From assembly GCA_023415545.1 (NCBI GenBank), contig JAEZKJ010000094.1:1-22056 (forward strand): a DNA stretch of 22,056 bases, in the 5' to 3' direction. The translations under genes were made by a program, and so were the position numbers. This document shows positions 1 to 8,326 of this stretch, in pieces. Each line of letters opens with the position of its first letter. Position 1 is the stretch's first letter. The notes below the pieces were generated by a model that saw only the letters and a list, made by a program, of their open reading frames with translations, made no database searches and had not been told where the DNA came from. Source of the stretch: Bacteroidota bacterium. GTDB taxonomy: Bacteria > Bacteroidota > Bacteroidia > Bacteroidales > Bacteroidaceae.

Positions 1-1220
1 GTGCTCTTATAGGTTGTGTTATTGGTGCTGCAATATCTGGTGTATTTGCAACGCGTTTTGGTAGACGTGATTCATTAAGAATAGCAGCTGTACTTTTCTT
101 TTTATCTGCTTTAGGTTCTTACTATCCTGAGTTTCTCTTCTTTGAAAAAGGTGATACTTCCTTTGAATTAGTAATAGCTTTTAATTTATATAGAATTTTA
201 GGTGGTATAGGAGTAGGTCTTGCATCAGCTATCTGTCCAATGTATATTGCTGAGTTGGCTCCATCGGAAATACGTGGTAAATTAGTTTCTTGTAACCAAT
301 TCGCTATCATTTTTGGTATGTTGGTAACATATTTTGTTAACTACTTGATTAAAGATGGAATGACTGAAGAAGAGTTAGTTTCTGATGGTTGGAGATACAT
401 GTTTGGTTCAGAGGCATTCCCGGCAGCTTTTTTCGGGATACTTCTTTTCTTAGTGCCTCGCTCACCACGCTATCTCGCTATGATTAATAAAGATGATCAA
501 GCTTTGGAAGTTCTTACAAGAATCAATGGTGCTTCTAAAGCTGAGGAAATATTAAGAGAAATTAGAGCTGTTACAAACCAGAAAACAGAGAAACTTTTAA
601 CTTATGGTGTTACTGTAATTATAGTTGGTATCCTTCTTTCTGTTTTCCAGCAGGCAATCGGTATAAATGCTGTACTATACTACGCTCCTCGTATCTTTGA
701 AAAAATAGGTGGCGGTGGTGATGGAATGATGCAAACTGTTATTATGGGAATTGTGAACATTACATTTACTTTAATTGCAATATTTACCGTAGAGAAGATG
801 GGCCGTAAGCCACTATTAATTATCGGTTCTATCGGTATGGCAGTAGGTGCTTTTAGTGTTGCATTCTGTGATGAATTTGCTATTGATGGTCTTCTTCCTG
901 TAATAAGTATTATTGTTTATGCCGCATTCTTCATGATGTCATGGGGCCCAATTTGTTGGGTACTTATATCTGAAATATTCCCAAATACTATCCGAGGAAA
1001 AGCTGTTGCTATAGCAGTTGCATTCCAATGGATATTCAACTATATCGTTTCATCAACATTCCCAGCTCTTTATGAATTCAGCCCATTTGTTTCATATGGT
1101 TTATATGGAATTATATGTGTTATAGCTGCAATATTTGTTTGGAAGATGGTTCCAGAGACCAAGGGAAAGACATTGGAAGATATGACTCGTTTGTGGCTTG
1201 ATAGAAAAAACAAGAGATAA
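1..1220 (+). CDS. xylE: XylE-type sugar:H+ symporter (MFS), 5' truncated by window
   Basis: Inner-membrane symporter of the MFS sugar-porter family, most like D-xylose:H+ symporters. The reading frame is open from base 3, so the true start lies left of the window; about 405 residues are visible against roughly 490 in E. coli XylE. Family signatures are all present: GRR after the second membrane segment, then the PMYIAELAPSEIRGK block, the QQAIGINAVLYY sugar-binding helix, a GRKPL loop in the second half, SWGPICWVLISEIFP and the closing PETKGKTLE. XylE from E. coli aligns by eye over nearly the whole visible length. Xylose is the likely substrate, but arabinose or glucose cannot be excluded from sequence alone. 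The upstream gene is out of view, so operon membership is unknown. A hairpin follows the stop. Confidence 0.9.
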   Translation, partial: ALIGCVIGAAISGVFATRFGRRDSLRIAAVLFFLSALGSYYPEFLFFEKGDTSFELVIAFNLYRILGGIGVGLASAICPMYIAELAPSEIRGKLVSCNQFAIIFGMLVTYFVNYLIKDGMTEEELVSDGWRYMFGSEAFPAAFFGILLFLVPRSPRYLAMINKDDQALEVLTRINGASKAEEILREIRAVTNQKTEKLLTYGVTVIIVGILLSVFQQAIGINAVLYYAPRIFEKIGGGGDGMMQTVIMGIVNITFTLIAIFTVEKMGRKPLLIIGSIGMAVGAFSVAFCDEFAIDGLLPVISIIVYAAFFMMSWGPICWVLISEIFPNTIRGKAVAIAVAFQWIFNYIVSSTFPALYEFSPFVSYGLYGIICVIAAIFVWKMVPETKGKTLEDMTRLWLDRKNKR

Positions 1221-1292
1221 AAATAGGTGATTCATAAATAATAGGTTGGCAAATTAAGCCATCGTTAAAGTTATAATCTTCCTTAATAATTA

Positions 1293-1334
1293 ATTTGCCC
1301 CCAAAAAGTTGCTCAAAAACTTTTGGGGGCAAAT
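1293..1334. terminator. Hairpin terminator, probably bidirectional
   Basis: A perfect 14-bp stem pairs 1293-1306 with 1321-1334 around a C5/G5 core and a 14-nt loop. It lies between the convergent xylE-like gene (ending 1220) and the minus-strand gene ending at 1388. The flanks are AT-rich, but neither side has a clean U-tract. Confidence 0.75.
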
Positions 1335-1387
1335 CATTATATTAAAATTTATTAGTTGTGGGTATTACTTTTTATCTCCCAATAATT

Positions 1388-1654
1388 TTAAAATTTAATT
1401 TTTTTGGTAATAAATGAGGATTTAAATCTTTTTATTATCCTCATTCCCATTTTAATTCCATCTATTATAACTAATCCCATCGATATACTCTTCATAAACC
1501 CCTCTACACCTCTTATTTTTGTTCTATTGGAACCAAACATTTCACCAGCCCGAAAACGGATGTTTGCTTTCACATTATCCATCTCCTTGAGTTTTTTCTC
1601 TTTCTCAAGAATTATCCAATCGAAATTAATTTTCTCTTTAGGCTCTTGTTTCAT
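1388..1654 (-). CDS. Small protein of unknown function, last gene of YtxH/holin operon
   Basis: An 88-residue protein I do not recognise by name. The first half is strongly charged, with many Lys and Glu. A short hydrophobic stretch (about residues 55-70, SISMGLVIIDGIKMG) is followed by a very basic tail, so it may associate with the membrane. I accept it because its ATG comes 4 nt after the stop of the holin-family gene, as expected for a translationally coupled third gene. The opposite strand also carries an open frame over the same bases, but that one has no operon context. No catalytic motif is visible. Function unknown. Confidence 0.6.
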   Translation of the reverse strand: MKQEPKEKINFDWIILEKEKKLKEMDNVKANIRFRAGEMFGSNRTKIRGVEGFMKSISMGLVIIDGIKMGMRIIKRFKSSFITKKIKF

Positions 1655-1658
1655 TTTA

Positions 1659-2012
1659 CTATTTATTTAATAGAATTTTAGCTAAAAAATTTGTTAGAGG
1701 TTGCACTATGATTTTTTTTCTTAAGAGTATAACAATGATAATAAGAAGTATAATAATTCCTGTTATTATGGCAAAGCTACCCTCAAGCCCACCAACATAT
1801 GGAGCCATAAGATGAGCTAGTGTAAACGATAAGTACAGCAGAGCTATCATTCCTAAAATAATGAATACAAATACTGATATTATTGTAGAGAGTATTATAA
1901 TAAGCTTCTCAACAATATCTAACATTGCATACTCTTTTTGAAGTTTTAGATATCTCTTAACTTCAGCAAATATTTGTTGAAGGTTCTCTATGCTTTCATC
2001 GTTACTAAACAT
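1659..2012 (-). CDS. Phage-holin-family-like (DUF1469 type) membrane protein
   Basis: A 117-residue protein. About 40 amphipathic N-terminal residues are followed by two long hydrophobic segments (about 38-65 and 78-98) and a short basic C-terminus. This matches the superfamily III holin-like / DUF1469 proteins common in Bacteroidota, where the name does not imply a prophage. It probably sits in the inner membrane; its role is not established. It is the middle gene of a three-gene minus-strand set: 17 nt after the YtxH gene and 4 nt before the next gene. No phage genes are nearby, which argues for a housekeeping or envelope-stress role rather than lysis. Confidence 0.75.
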   Translation of the reverse strand: MFSNDESIENLQQIFAEVKRYLKLQKEYAMLDIVEKLIIILSTIISVFVFIILGMIALLYLSFTLAHLMAPYVGGLEGSFAIITGIIILLIIIVILLRKKIIVQPLTNFLAKILLNK

Positions 2013-2029
2013 AACAACAGGAATTTTAA

Positions 2030-2236
2030 TTACTCATCATCACCTTTAATCTCTGAAGCGATTTTATCGACGAGATCATCCATCTCTTCATGATTCAGTT
2101 TTATACCTTTCTCGTGAATTAATTTAATAATTTTTCTACGAGTATCTTCTCCTTTTTCAGGTGCAAATAGCATTCCAACTACTGCTCCAACTGCTGCTCC
2201 GCCTACAAAGGCAACTAAAACATTCAATCCTTTCAT
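2030..2236 (-). CDS. YtxH-domain small membrane protein
   Basis: A 68-residue protein with the YtxH pattern: one glycine/alanine-rich N-terminal membrane segment (about 5-25, AFVGGAAVGAVVGMLFAP) ending in the typical LFAPEKGEDTRR turn. A charged helical tail ending in DDE follows. YtxH proteins are linked to general stress or envelope physiology in several phyla, but their biochemistry is unknown. It leads the three-gene minus-strand operon. A weak TAnnTTTG match on the minus strand (2344-2351, TAAATTTG) could be its -7 box, but no -33 box is visible. Confidence 0.8.
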   Translation of the reverse strand: MKGLNVLVAFVGGAAVGAVVGMLFAPEKGEDTRRKIIKLIHEKGIKLNHEEMDDLVDKIASEIKGDDE

Positions 2237-2366
2237 ATTTGCTACGTATTAAATATTACTCATATTCTAACAAATAAAAAGAGAAGTGGTTGACTTTATT
2301 AAGACTAAAAAATGAATAAAAGCAAATAACTTTCAATATTAACCAAATTTAATAGTGATAATATGG

Positions 2367-2395
2367 TTGTAAGATTAGATATATTTCTATTTTTG
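2367..2395 (+). promoter_or_regulatory. Bacteroidota-type promoter for SPOR lipoprotein
   Basis: TTG at 2367-2369, an 18-nt spacer, then TATTTTTG at 2388-2395, which fits TAnnTTTG fully. The predicted start point is near 2400, about 50 nt before the ATG at 2450. Confidence 0.6.
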
Positions 2396-2449
2396 CAATA
2401 TTATTGGTAAAAAGTAAAAAATAGTATTAATAATAAATTATCATCAATC

Positions 2450-2938
2450 ATGAAAAAATTAATGATCCTTGGAATGGGAGTTTGCGTTGCATTGGCATTC
2501 TCTTCATGTAAATCAAGTGAGAGTGCTTATAAAAAAGCTTACGAAAAGGCTAAACAACAAGAATTAGCGGAGGCTCCTGCTACTACTCAACAAACACAAG
2601 TTGTTGAAAATACAGTTTCTCCTGCTCCTGCAACAGTTGTTACAGGTCCTGTTCGTGAAGAGAAAGTTCAACTTATTTCTGGTCAAGGGTTAAAAGCTTA
2701 TAGCGTAGTTTGTGGTAGTTTTGGTGTAAAAGCTAATGCTGAAGCTTTGAAAGAGAGACTTGATAATCAAGGATACAATGCTCTTGTTGTATTCAACCCT
2801 GAGAGAAACATGTACAGAGTAATTGTTGGATCTTTTGATACTCGTGAGGAGGCTGCACAAGCTAGAGATTCATTCAAAGCTAAGTATTCAGATAATGCAG
2901 AGTTCCAAAAATCTTGGTTACTTTACAACATTAACTAA
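2450..2938 (+). CDS. SPOR-domain lipoprotein
   Basis: A 162-residue predicted lipoprotein. A basic start and hydrophobic stretch lead to the lipobox AFSSC, with the modified cysteine at residue 20. A Lys/Ala/Gln/Thr/Pro-rich linker (about 25-75) is followed by a C-terminal SPOR domain (about 80-157), recognisable from YSVVCGSF, the central helix ANAEALKERLDNQGY and the second YRVIVGSFDTREEA unit. SPOR domains bind glycan strands stripped of stem peptides at division septa, so a periplasmic role in cell-wall remodelling or division is likely; this is inference from the family. It is a single gene with its own promoter and terminator, and it diverges from the YtxH operon. Confidence 0.9.
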   Translation: MKKLMILGMGVCVALAFSSCKSSESAYKKAYEKAKQQELAEAPATTQQTQVVENTVSPAPATVVTGPVREEKVQLISGQGLKAYSVVCGSFGVKANAEALKERLDNQGYNALVVFNPERNMYRVIVGSFDTREEAAQARDSFKAKYSDNAEFQKSWLLYNIN

Positions 2939-2960
2939 TCTCTAAGAAGATATAATAAAT

Positions 2961-3000
2961 AAAGTGGTGTTATGATCATATCATAGCACCACTTTTTGTT
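2961..3000 (+). terminator. Rho-independent terminator
   Basis: A 15-bp stem with one G-U pair (2961-2975 with 2981-2995) and a 5-nt loop, followed by a T-rich run on the plus strand. It ends the SPOR lipoprotein transcript and may also serve the convergent FNT gene. Confidence 0.85.
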
Positions 3001-3020
3001 TTTATATTATATATATTATC

Positions 3021-3647
3021 TTATTCAAGTGTGTATTGCTCTTTCTTGAGTATGATTCGATATAAATTACATCCAACAAAGTTACCTATAACAATACTAA
3101 TATAAATTGTAAGAATCTGAGCAGCATTTTCTAAAAGGAAATCTGTCGGAAGAGAGAGATAAGTAAATGCATCGGCTACACAGTGTGTAAAACCACAAAC
3201 AATAAATAGAGGAACACCAAAAAGAAGTGGAAGATACTGCTTTTTACGTGCAAAACTCACTACTGTTGTCATAATAAATCCACAACCTATTGCCAGAACT
3301 CCGCATCCCAAAGCACCTGTTTTCATTCGTAAATCAATAACTTTATATGCTGCAGCCTCAATATCTAGGGGTGAAACTTTTGTGATGAGTGCCATCAGCA
3401 AACATCCAATAATATTACCAAAAAGAACGACTAAAAGGTCACTAACTTGATTCTTGTTTATGAAACCGGCTGTTCCTGTGAATAGTTTAATTTTATATTC
3501 TACTACAGTGAGCAGACCGAATGAGAAAAGTATAGCACCAACAAGTGGGCCGTAAATATCTGGCTGAATATTTGCAGCTAAATATCCAAAAGCAGCCGAG
3601 CCAATAGCAATACCGGCATAAATAGCTGAACGAAATAGTTTAATCAT
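3021..3647 (-). CDS. Formate/nitrite transporter (FNT) family protein, short form
   Basis: A 208-residue membrane channel of the FNT family, which moves small monovalent anions such as formate, nitrite or hydrosulfide. Two diagnostic sites are visible: the omega-loop-like KLFTGTAGF at about 54-62, and CGFTHCVADAF at about 151-161. The second matches the GFEHSVANMF block of FocA and keeps its pore histidine (His155). Six hydrophobic segments can be drawn. The protein is about 70 residues shorter than typical FocA/NirC, mainly through a brief N-terminus and no C-terminal tail, yet both halves of the fold seem complete. Substrate cannot be read from sequence, and no formate or nitrite enzyme gene is adjacent. 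Confidence 0.85.
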   Translation of the reverse strand: MIKLFRSAIYAGIAIGSAAFGYLAANIQPDIYGPLVGAILFSFGLLTVVEYKIKLFTGTAGFINKNQVSDLLVVLFGNIIGCLLMALITKVSPLDIEAAAYKVIDLRMKTGALGCGVLAIGCGFIMTTVVSFARKKQYLPLLFGVPLFIVCGFTHCVADAFTYLSLPTDFLLENAAQILTIYISIVIGNFVGCNLYRIILKKEQYTLE

Positions 3648-3973
3648 ATATTTTTATTATACCTATTGAAAATTCGAAAAATATTAAACTCCATTACTCT
3701 GTTTTTATCCCACAATTAAATTGTTATGACCATTATGTAGCCATAAAAATCTATAACTTCCAACTTTTTGAGTGAGAAGTTTTAGCATAATGATTTATTG
3801 TTTTAAGGGATAAATTAAACTAATAATACACTTATCTAATGCTCCATTTATTGAGTGCGAAAGATTGCATAGTGTAAAAATCGCGCAAAGATAATATTTT
3901 TTACCTAACTATCATCTATTACACTCTCTATAGAGTCTTAAATATGTGAGTAAGTTTTTAAAAGAGTGGAAAA
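3648..3973. other. 326-nt gene-free gap between SDR and FNT genes
   Basis: No convincing coding frame or RNA gene is seen. It holds a minus-strand TATCTTTG (3886-3893), listed separately, and short AT-rich dyads such as CTCTATAGAG near 3925-3940. I see no clear terminator for the SDR gene; a 7-bp repeat TGAGTAA/TTACTCA straddles its stop codon but has a 20-nt loop. Confidence 0.5.
3886..3893 (-). promoter_or_regulatory. Possible -7 box for FNT gene
   Basis: The minus strand reads TATCTTTG here, an exact TAnnTTTG match next to the GCGC seen at many Bacteroidota promoters. No -33 box stands out, and the implied leader is over 200 nt, so the assignment is tentative. Confidence 0.35.
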
Positions 3974-4804
3974 TTACTCAATATAGATCATCTTCTTTGT
4001 CATTCCACCATCTATGGTGATATTTTCACCATTTATAAAGTCATTCTCTTCATTGCAAAGGAATAAACACATTCGTGCTATATCTTCAGGCCTTCCAACT
4101 CTTCGTGAGGGGTGTTGAAGATGGTCTTCTTCTTTTAATTTATCGTAGTTATAATTCTCTATCCATCCCGGAGAAATAGAGTTTACTGTGATGTTTAATT
4201 CCGATAGAGATATTGAAAGAGCATGAGTTAACGAGTATATTCCACCTTTTGACGCTGAATAGCCTTCGGTACCCGATTCACTCATCAAGTATCGTGTAGA
4301 GCAAATATTAATAATTCGGCCAAATTTGTTCTTAATAATCTTATTCTTTCTGTGTATAGCGAGCAGACGAGATGTAATAAATACCGGCCTTAAATTAGTG
4401 GAAATAGTTTTGTCAAAATCCTCAATACTACACTCCGTAATAGGCTTAAAACTACTAATTCCAACATTATTTATTAAAATATCAATATCTCCCCATTCTT
4501 TAAATAGTGAATTCATGCATTTTCCCAACTCTTCAGCATTACAAACATCAAGCACAAAATGCTTCGATTTAGTCTCGAGTGCAGTAATCTTAGCATTATG
4601 TTCATCAATATCACAAAAAGCTACTCTATATCCTGCATTACTGAATGCTTTCACTATTGCTTTTCCTATTCCTGATGCCCCACCAGTTATGAAAACTCTT
4701 CTTCCTAAGCCACTCTTCTTTGTTGGTTTAGTTACAGATTTTCCCATCATCGACTTTCGAACTTCGTACTGTTGATATTGTTTCTCTAAATAATTGTCAG
4801 CCAT
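3974..4804 (-). CDS. Classical SDR-family NAD(P)-dependent oxidoreductase
   Basis: A 276-residue short-chain dehydrogenase/reductase. The Rossmann motif TGGASGIG is at 40-47. Asp65 ends the second strand, which favours NAD(H) over NADP(H). NNVG at 112-115 replaces the usual NNAG. The catalytic set is complete: Asn137, Ser169, Tyr182 and Lys186 in YSASK; the SPG turn and a C-terminal INGENITIDGG block follow. An unusual polar leader of about 33 residues (YLEKQYQQYEVRK) precedes the fold. It lies 30 nt after the thiamine pyrophosphokinase gene on the same strand, so it is probably the last gene of the thiamine operon, although a candidate internal promoter exists. The substrate is unknown; SDR motifs do not reveal it. 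Confidence 0.88.
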   Translation of the reverse strand: MADNYLEKQYQQYEVRKSMMGKSVTKPTKKSGLGRRVFITGGASGIGKAIVKAFSNAGYRVAFCDIDEHNAKITALETKSKHFVLDVCNAEELGKCMNSLFKEWGDIDILINNVGISSFKPITECSIEDFDKTISTNLRPVFITSRLLAIHRKNKIIKNKFGRIINICSTRYLMSESGTEGYSASKGGIYSLTHALSISLSELNITVNSISPGWIENYNYDKLKEEDHLQHPSRRVGRPEDIARMCLFLCNEENDFINGENITIDGGMTKKMIYIE

Positions 4805-4834
4805 TGTATCTATAATATTTTACAAAAATAGAAA

Positions 4835-5458
4835 TTAATAGTTCAAAAATAGAATATATTCACCTTCAGCCTCAATAGTAATAGTGTCGGAAAGTGATTC
4901 ATTGAGTGTCCCTTCCCACCACTTTGTAAAATCCTTAAGAGGGTATCTTAGATCTTTGCTAAATATTGATTTTGCGTTTATATTGAATATTGATATTTGC
5001 TGCTTTTCGTACGAAGGAGTAGTGGTTGTCCCTTTACAAGGAATAAACATTCCATAGTCAGTGAAGATACGTACATCTGCTCCCATGTTCATATAGTCAA
5101 TCAAAAGAGAAATGTTTCCAAGTGTATGATCCTCTCTTTTCCCTGTTGCACCTACTATGTCAAACTCAGTAATACCACTATTAAGTAGATATTTAACAGA
5201 TTTAGTAAGGTCATTAGTTTCCTGATCACTATCTTTAATGATGATGTTATGGTATAATTTTTGGAAGTTATCGGATAGTGAATCGCAGTCGCCTATAATC
5301 TTATTCGGCATTAACCCCTCAGATATATATTTATCGGCAGCTCCGTCACAGCATACCACATATTCGGCATTGTAAAGAATGGATAGTGGGATAGAGGCTG
5401 AAGGATATTCACCATTGCCTAGTATAACACACTTTCTGTTATCATTCAATCTCATCAT
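4835..5458 (-). CDS. thiN: Thiamine pyrophosphokinase
   Basis: Transfers pyrophosphate from ATP to thiamine, giving thiamine diphosphate (EC 2.7.6.2) in the cytoplasm. All family motifs appear in order: CDGAAD (37-42), GDCDS (56-60), DQETNDLTK (78-86) and GATGKREDH (103-111), which hold the metal- and substrate-binding acidic residues. At 207 residues the length is normal. The start overlaps the transporter gene by 17 nt; a second in-frame ATG three bases later is also possible. Its place directly behind the PnuC-type transporter and receptor under a TPP riboswitch shows a salvage route: uptake of thiamine, then trapping by pyrophosphorylation. Confidence 0.95.
   Translation of the reverse strand: MMRLNDNRKCVILGNGEYPSASIPLSILYNAEYVVCCDGAADKYISEGLMPNKIIGDCDSLSDNFQKLYHNIIIKDSDQETNDLTKSVKYLLNSGITEFDIVGATGKREDHTLGNISLLIDYMNMGADVRIFTDYGMFIPCKGTTTTPSYEKQQISIFNINAKSIFSKDLRYPLKDFTKWWEGTLNESLSDTITIEAEGEYILFLNY
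4844..4875 (-). promoter_or_regulatory. Possible internal promoter for the SDR gene
   Basis: On the minus strand TTG (4873-4875), a 21-nt spacer and TATTTTTG (4844-4851) overlap the 3' end of the kinase gene. A second TATTTTTG lies at 4823-4830. This may let the SDR be expressed without the riboswitch, but AT-rich chance matches are common. Confidence 0.3.
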
Positions 5459-6074
5459 TCATCATTTTTTTCCATTTATAATAGCCAAAGATAGCTATAA
5501 TGGCGTAAACACCATACAGGAAAGAGGTAAAAAATAGCTCCTTATAAATGTAAAGTCCACAACATACAACGTCGACAACAATCCAAGTGATCCATTGCTC
5601 AACATATTTTTTGGCAAGCATAATCATACCTACAATGCTTAATGCTGTAGTAAAGGAGTCCAACCAAGGAACATTACTATCGGTGTGGTTTACCAAAATA
5701 AGTCCCATAATGATGAACGAAATTAAAAATATAGCTCCATAAAGAAACCAGTTTTTAGTAGGAGTATGAGTTATCTTAAGTACTTTTATTTTTTCCTCAT
5801 CTACAACAATATCATTACTCTCTTTTTCAATATTTCTTCTTTTATCAATTTTCTTTTTAATTACGCCCTTTGTCCACAACAGATAACCATATACAGCAAT
5901 AAATAGATAGTATATATTTATTGCTACATCGGCATAAAGTCCGGCATCATAATAAACAAAAATATATATAGCAGGCATGATAATGCCCGCTATCCATAGA
6001 TAGAAGCTGGCTTTGTACTCCAATATAAGGTATACAAAACCAACTATAGTCCCTATTATTTCCAGATAATTCAT
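5442..6074 (-). CDS. pnuT: PnuT-type (PnuC family) thiamine transporter
   Basis: A 210-residue inner-membrane protein of the PnuC family, with about seven hydrophobic segments. The PnuC WxxW signature is seen as WITW at 161-164, followed by an aspartate in the same helix. A charged loop (about 72-105) separates two three-helix halves, as in other family members. PnuC proteins act as facilitators driven by intracellular phosphorylation of the vitamin. Here the next gene encodes thiamine pyrophosphokinase and the operon carries a TPP riboswitch, so thiamine rather than nicotinamide riboside is the likely substrate. The gene begins 4 nt after the receptor stop. Confidence 0.9.
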   Translation of the reverse strand: MNYLEIIGTIVGFVYLILEYKASFYLWIAGIIMPAIYIFVYYDAGLYADVAINIYYLFIAVYGYLLWTKGVIKKKIDKRRNIEKESNDIVVDEEKIKVLKITHTPTKNWFLYGAIFLISFIIMGLILVNHTDSNVPWLDSFTTALSIVGMIMLAKKYVEQWITWIVVDVVCCGLYIYKELFFTSFLYGVYAIIAIFGYYKWKKMMNDEIE

Positions 6075-6078
6075 ACTC

Positions 6079-8313
6079 TTAAAAAGTCAATGAGATATTT
6101 CCCATTATGTTTGTTCCTGCCTGGGCAGCATACCCGGCATAGTTATATCTCACTTTGTTATTATTCTCATCCAAATAAAAACCACTTCCGGCATAACCAT
6201 TATTTTCATACTCTTCATTGAATAAATTGTTAATGCTTACTCCAACAGTTATTGATTTAACTTGCTTTGTTGTGAAAGTGTACGACAGGTTCAAGTTAGA
6301 TACAAAATAAGCATCTAAAATATGATCTTTTTGATTACTATTGCTCATATATTGTTTGCTAACGTATTGTGACTGAAGCATAACAAAGAAACCATTTTTA
6401 TTTAAAGTGAATTGATTATTCAAAAGAAAATTTGGAGAGAAAGCAATATTGGTGCTTTTATGATTTATTGTCCACTGTGATTTTGTATTATCTTCATCCT
6501 CATACAATGTTTCTGTGAAATTTTTTATTCTATTACGACTTATTGTAGCATTGATATTCCAATCGAATATTTTGCAAGGTTTTACTCCAAACATAAGTTC
6601 AATACCCGAACGATAACTATCAGGAACATTTTCAGCCATAGCCTCACCAATTTCATTAAGTTCTCCTGTTAGCACTAACTGATCCTTATAATCCATATAG
6701 TAAAGGTTTGCACCTACAGAAAACCAATTATTAGCATAAACATAACCAAACTCATAATCATTCAGACGTTCTGAACGTGGATATTTATTTGCCCTACCAT
6801 CGGTATAGTTATTCCTTGTAGGCTCTTTTTGTGCAACCGAGAATGAAGCATAGATACGATTTTTCATATCTATTTGCCAATTCAACCCGAATTTAGGATT
6901 GAAGAAGTTGAACTTATCATCTACCTTTAAAGCTTGCATTGCACTATTGTTCCAGTCATAATTATCATTATTACCATCGATATAATAATTAATATATCGA
7001 TATTGAAGATCTGCAAAAGCACTTAATGATGCAGTTATGTCATAATTTGCTTTAAGATAGATATTTCCATCAAGTTTGGTGGCACTATTCCTATAATATT
7101 CATGGTCTGGGTCTATGGAGCCAATATAATTCTTTGTCCAAATAACTTTTCCAAAGTGGTCGCCATCATAATTATTCAATCCTCCTCCAAGGTAGGCAGA
7201 AAGACGATTATTAGTATAATTCAATGAAAATATAGCTCCTGCAAAATCATTTTTCATCCTTTTCTGTCTTACTAAATCGCTTTTATAAACATCTTTACCA
7301 TCAATGGAATAAGGTGTAAGTGAATACTCCTGTAACCATCTATTCATTTTATACTCTTGATAGTAACCATCTCCATGCGTATAGTGTAGTGCAGCGTTTA
7401 CATTCCAATTATCATTTATTGCTCGGTTAAATAATAACTGGTAATTGGTTTGAACATAGTTGTCTGTTTGGTCATCATAATACTTAATATTACCATTATC
7501 ATCCAAGTACTCTCCGCATGAATTATATCTGCGTCCATATTTCCCCATCTCATCTTTGCTTGCATAATTCCAGGCATGGTACGTCTTCTCTTTACCGGCG
7601 AAAGTAAGAAAACGGATAGATGTTTTGTCATCACGATAACCTGCTTGAGCAAAATAAGAAAGTAGTGAAACCGATGCTCGGTCAATATATCCGTCAGTAG
7701 AAATATTACTCAATCTACCCTCAAATGACCAGTGGTTGTTGATTAATCCTGTTCCAAATTTTATTGTCTCTTTATGTGTATTGAAACTACCATAACTACC
7801 GTTGAACTCGGCGAAGGGAGTCGGAGAAGATGATTCAGTAGCCATATTAATACTTGCGCCGAATGCTCCCGAGCCATTTGTAGATGTACCTGCACCTCTT
7901 TGTACCTGTATACTCTTTACAGAAGATGCTAAATCGGGCATGTTTACCCAGAAAAGATTGTGACTCTCGGCGTCGTTCATGGGAACTCCATTAGCTGTAA
8001 CATTAATTCGTGTCCCATCAGTACCCCTAACTCTGAATGATGTGTAACCAATCCCTGTTCCGGCATCACTTGTCGTGATAGCCGAAGGAGTCATGCTAAG
8101 CAGATATGGGATATCTTGCCCAAAGTTGCTCTTTTTAATCTCACTGCTCGACACATTAGTAAATGCTACGGGTGTTTTTTGTGTGGCACGTGTAGCCACA
8201 ACGAATACTTCGTCAATGTTGACGTTTCTCAAAGAATCTTTTGCAAACTCATTGGCAAAAGAGTTTGAGTTGCATGCAAAATATGCAGCAACAAATAAAA
8301 ATGTTTTTTTCAT
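6079..8313 (-). CDS. TonB-dependent outer-membrane receptor, probable thiamine uptake
   Basis: A 744-residue precursor with a signal peptide (about 1-21). A putative TonB-box-like VDEVFVVAT-type segment (NIDEVFVVATR) is near 31-41. The plug domain (about 45-160) contains FRVRGTDGTRINVTANGVPMND and QVQRGAGTSTNGSGAFG. A long aromatic-rich beta-barrel ends in a terminal phenylalanine (ISLTF). There is no SusC-type N-terminal carboxypeptidase-like domain and no adjacent susD, so this is not a glycan porin. It is the first gene downstream of a TPP riboswitch and is followed within 4 nt by a PnuT-type transporter, so it probably carries thiamine or its phosphates across the outer membrane. Substrate assignment is by context, not by sequence motif. 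Confidence 0.9.
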   Translation of the reverse strand: MKKTFLFVAAYFACNSNSFANEFAKDSLRNVNIDEVFVVATRATQKTPVAFTNVSSSEIKKSNFGQDIPYLLSMTPSAITTSDAGTGIGYTSFRVRGTDGTRINVTANGVPMNDAESHNLFWVNMPDLASSVKSIQVQRGAGTSTNGSGAFGASINMATESSSPTPFAEFNGSYGSFNTHKETIKFGTGLINNHWSFEGRLSNISTDGYIDRASVSLLSYFAQAGYRDDKTSIRFLTFAGKEKTYHAWNYASKDEMGKYGRRYNSCGEYLDDNGNIKYYDDQTDNYVQTNYQLLFNRAINDNWNVNAALHYTHGDGYYQEYKMNRWLQEYSLTPYSIDGKDVYKSDLVRQKRMKNDFAGAIFSLNYTNNRLSAYLGGGLNNYDGDHFGKVIWTKNYIGSIDPDHEYYRNSATKLDGNIYLKANYDITASLSAFADLQYRYINYYIDGNNDNYDWNNSAMQALKVDDKFNFFNPKFGLNWQIDMKNRIYASFSVAQKEPTRNNYTDGRANKYPRSERLNDYEFGYVYANNWFSVGANLYYMDYKDQLVLTGELNEIGEAMAENVPDSYRSGIELMFGVKPCKIFDWNINATISRNRIKNFTETLYEDEDNTKSQWTINHKSTNIAFSPNFLLNNQFTLNKNGFFVMLQSQYVSKQYMSNSNQKDHILDAYFVSNLNLSYTFTTKQVKSITVGVSINNLFNEEYENNGYAGSGFYLDENNNKVRYNYAGYAAQAGTNIMGNISLTF

Positions 8314-8326
8314 TGGTATAAATTTT

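Noticed and set aside
1404..1670. Plus-strand 88-residue open frame opposite the last gene of the YtxH operon
   Set aside because: Its translation is repetitive, hydrophobic and Ile/Ser-rich, as expected from the antisense of a Lys/Glu-rich gene, and it has no operon context. The minus-strand frame starts 4 nt after a real gene.
1659..2012. Prophage remnant suggested by the holin-like gene
   Set aside because: No integrase, capsid, tail or lysin gene is nearby; this holin-like family is common as a chromosomal membrane protein in Bacteroidota.
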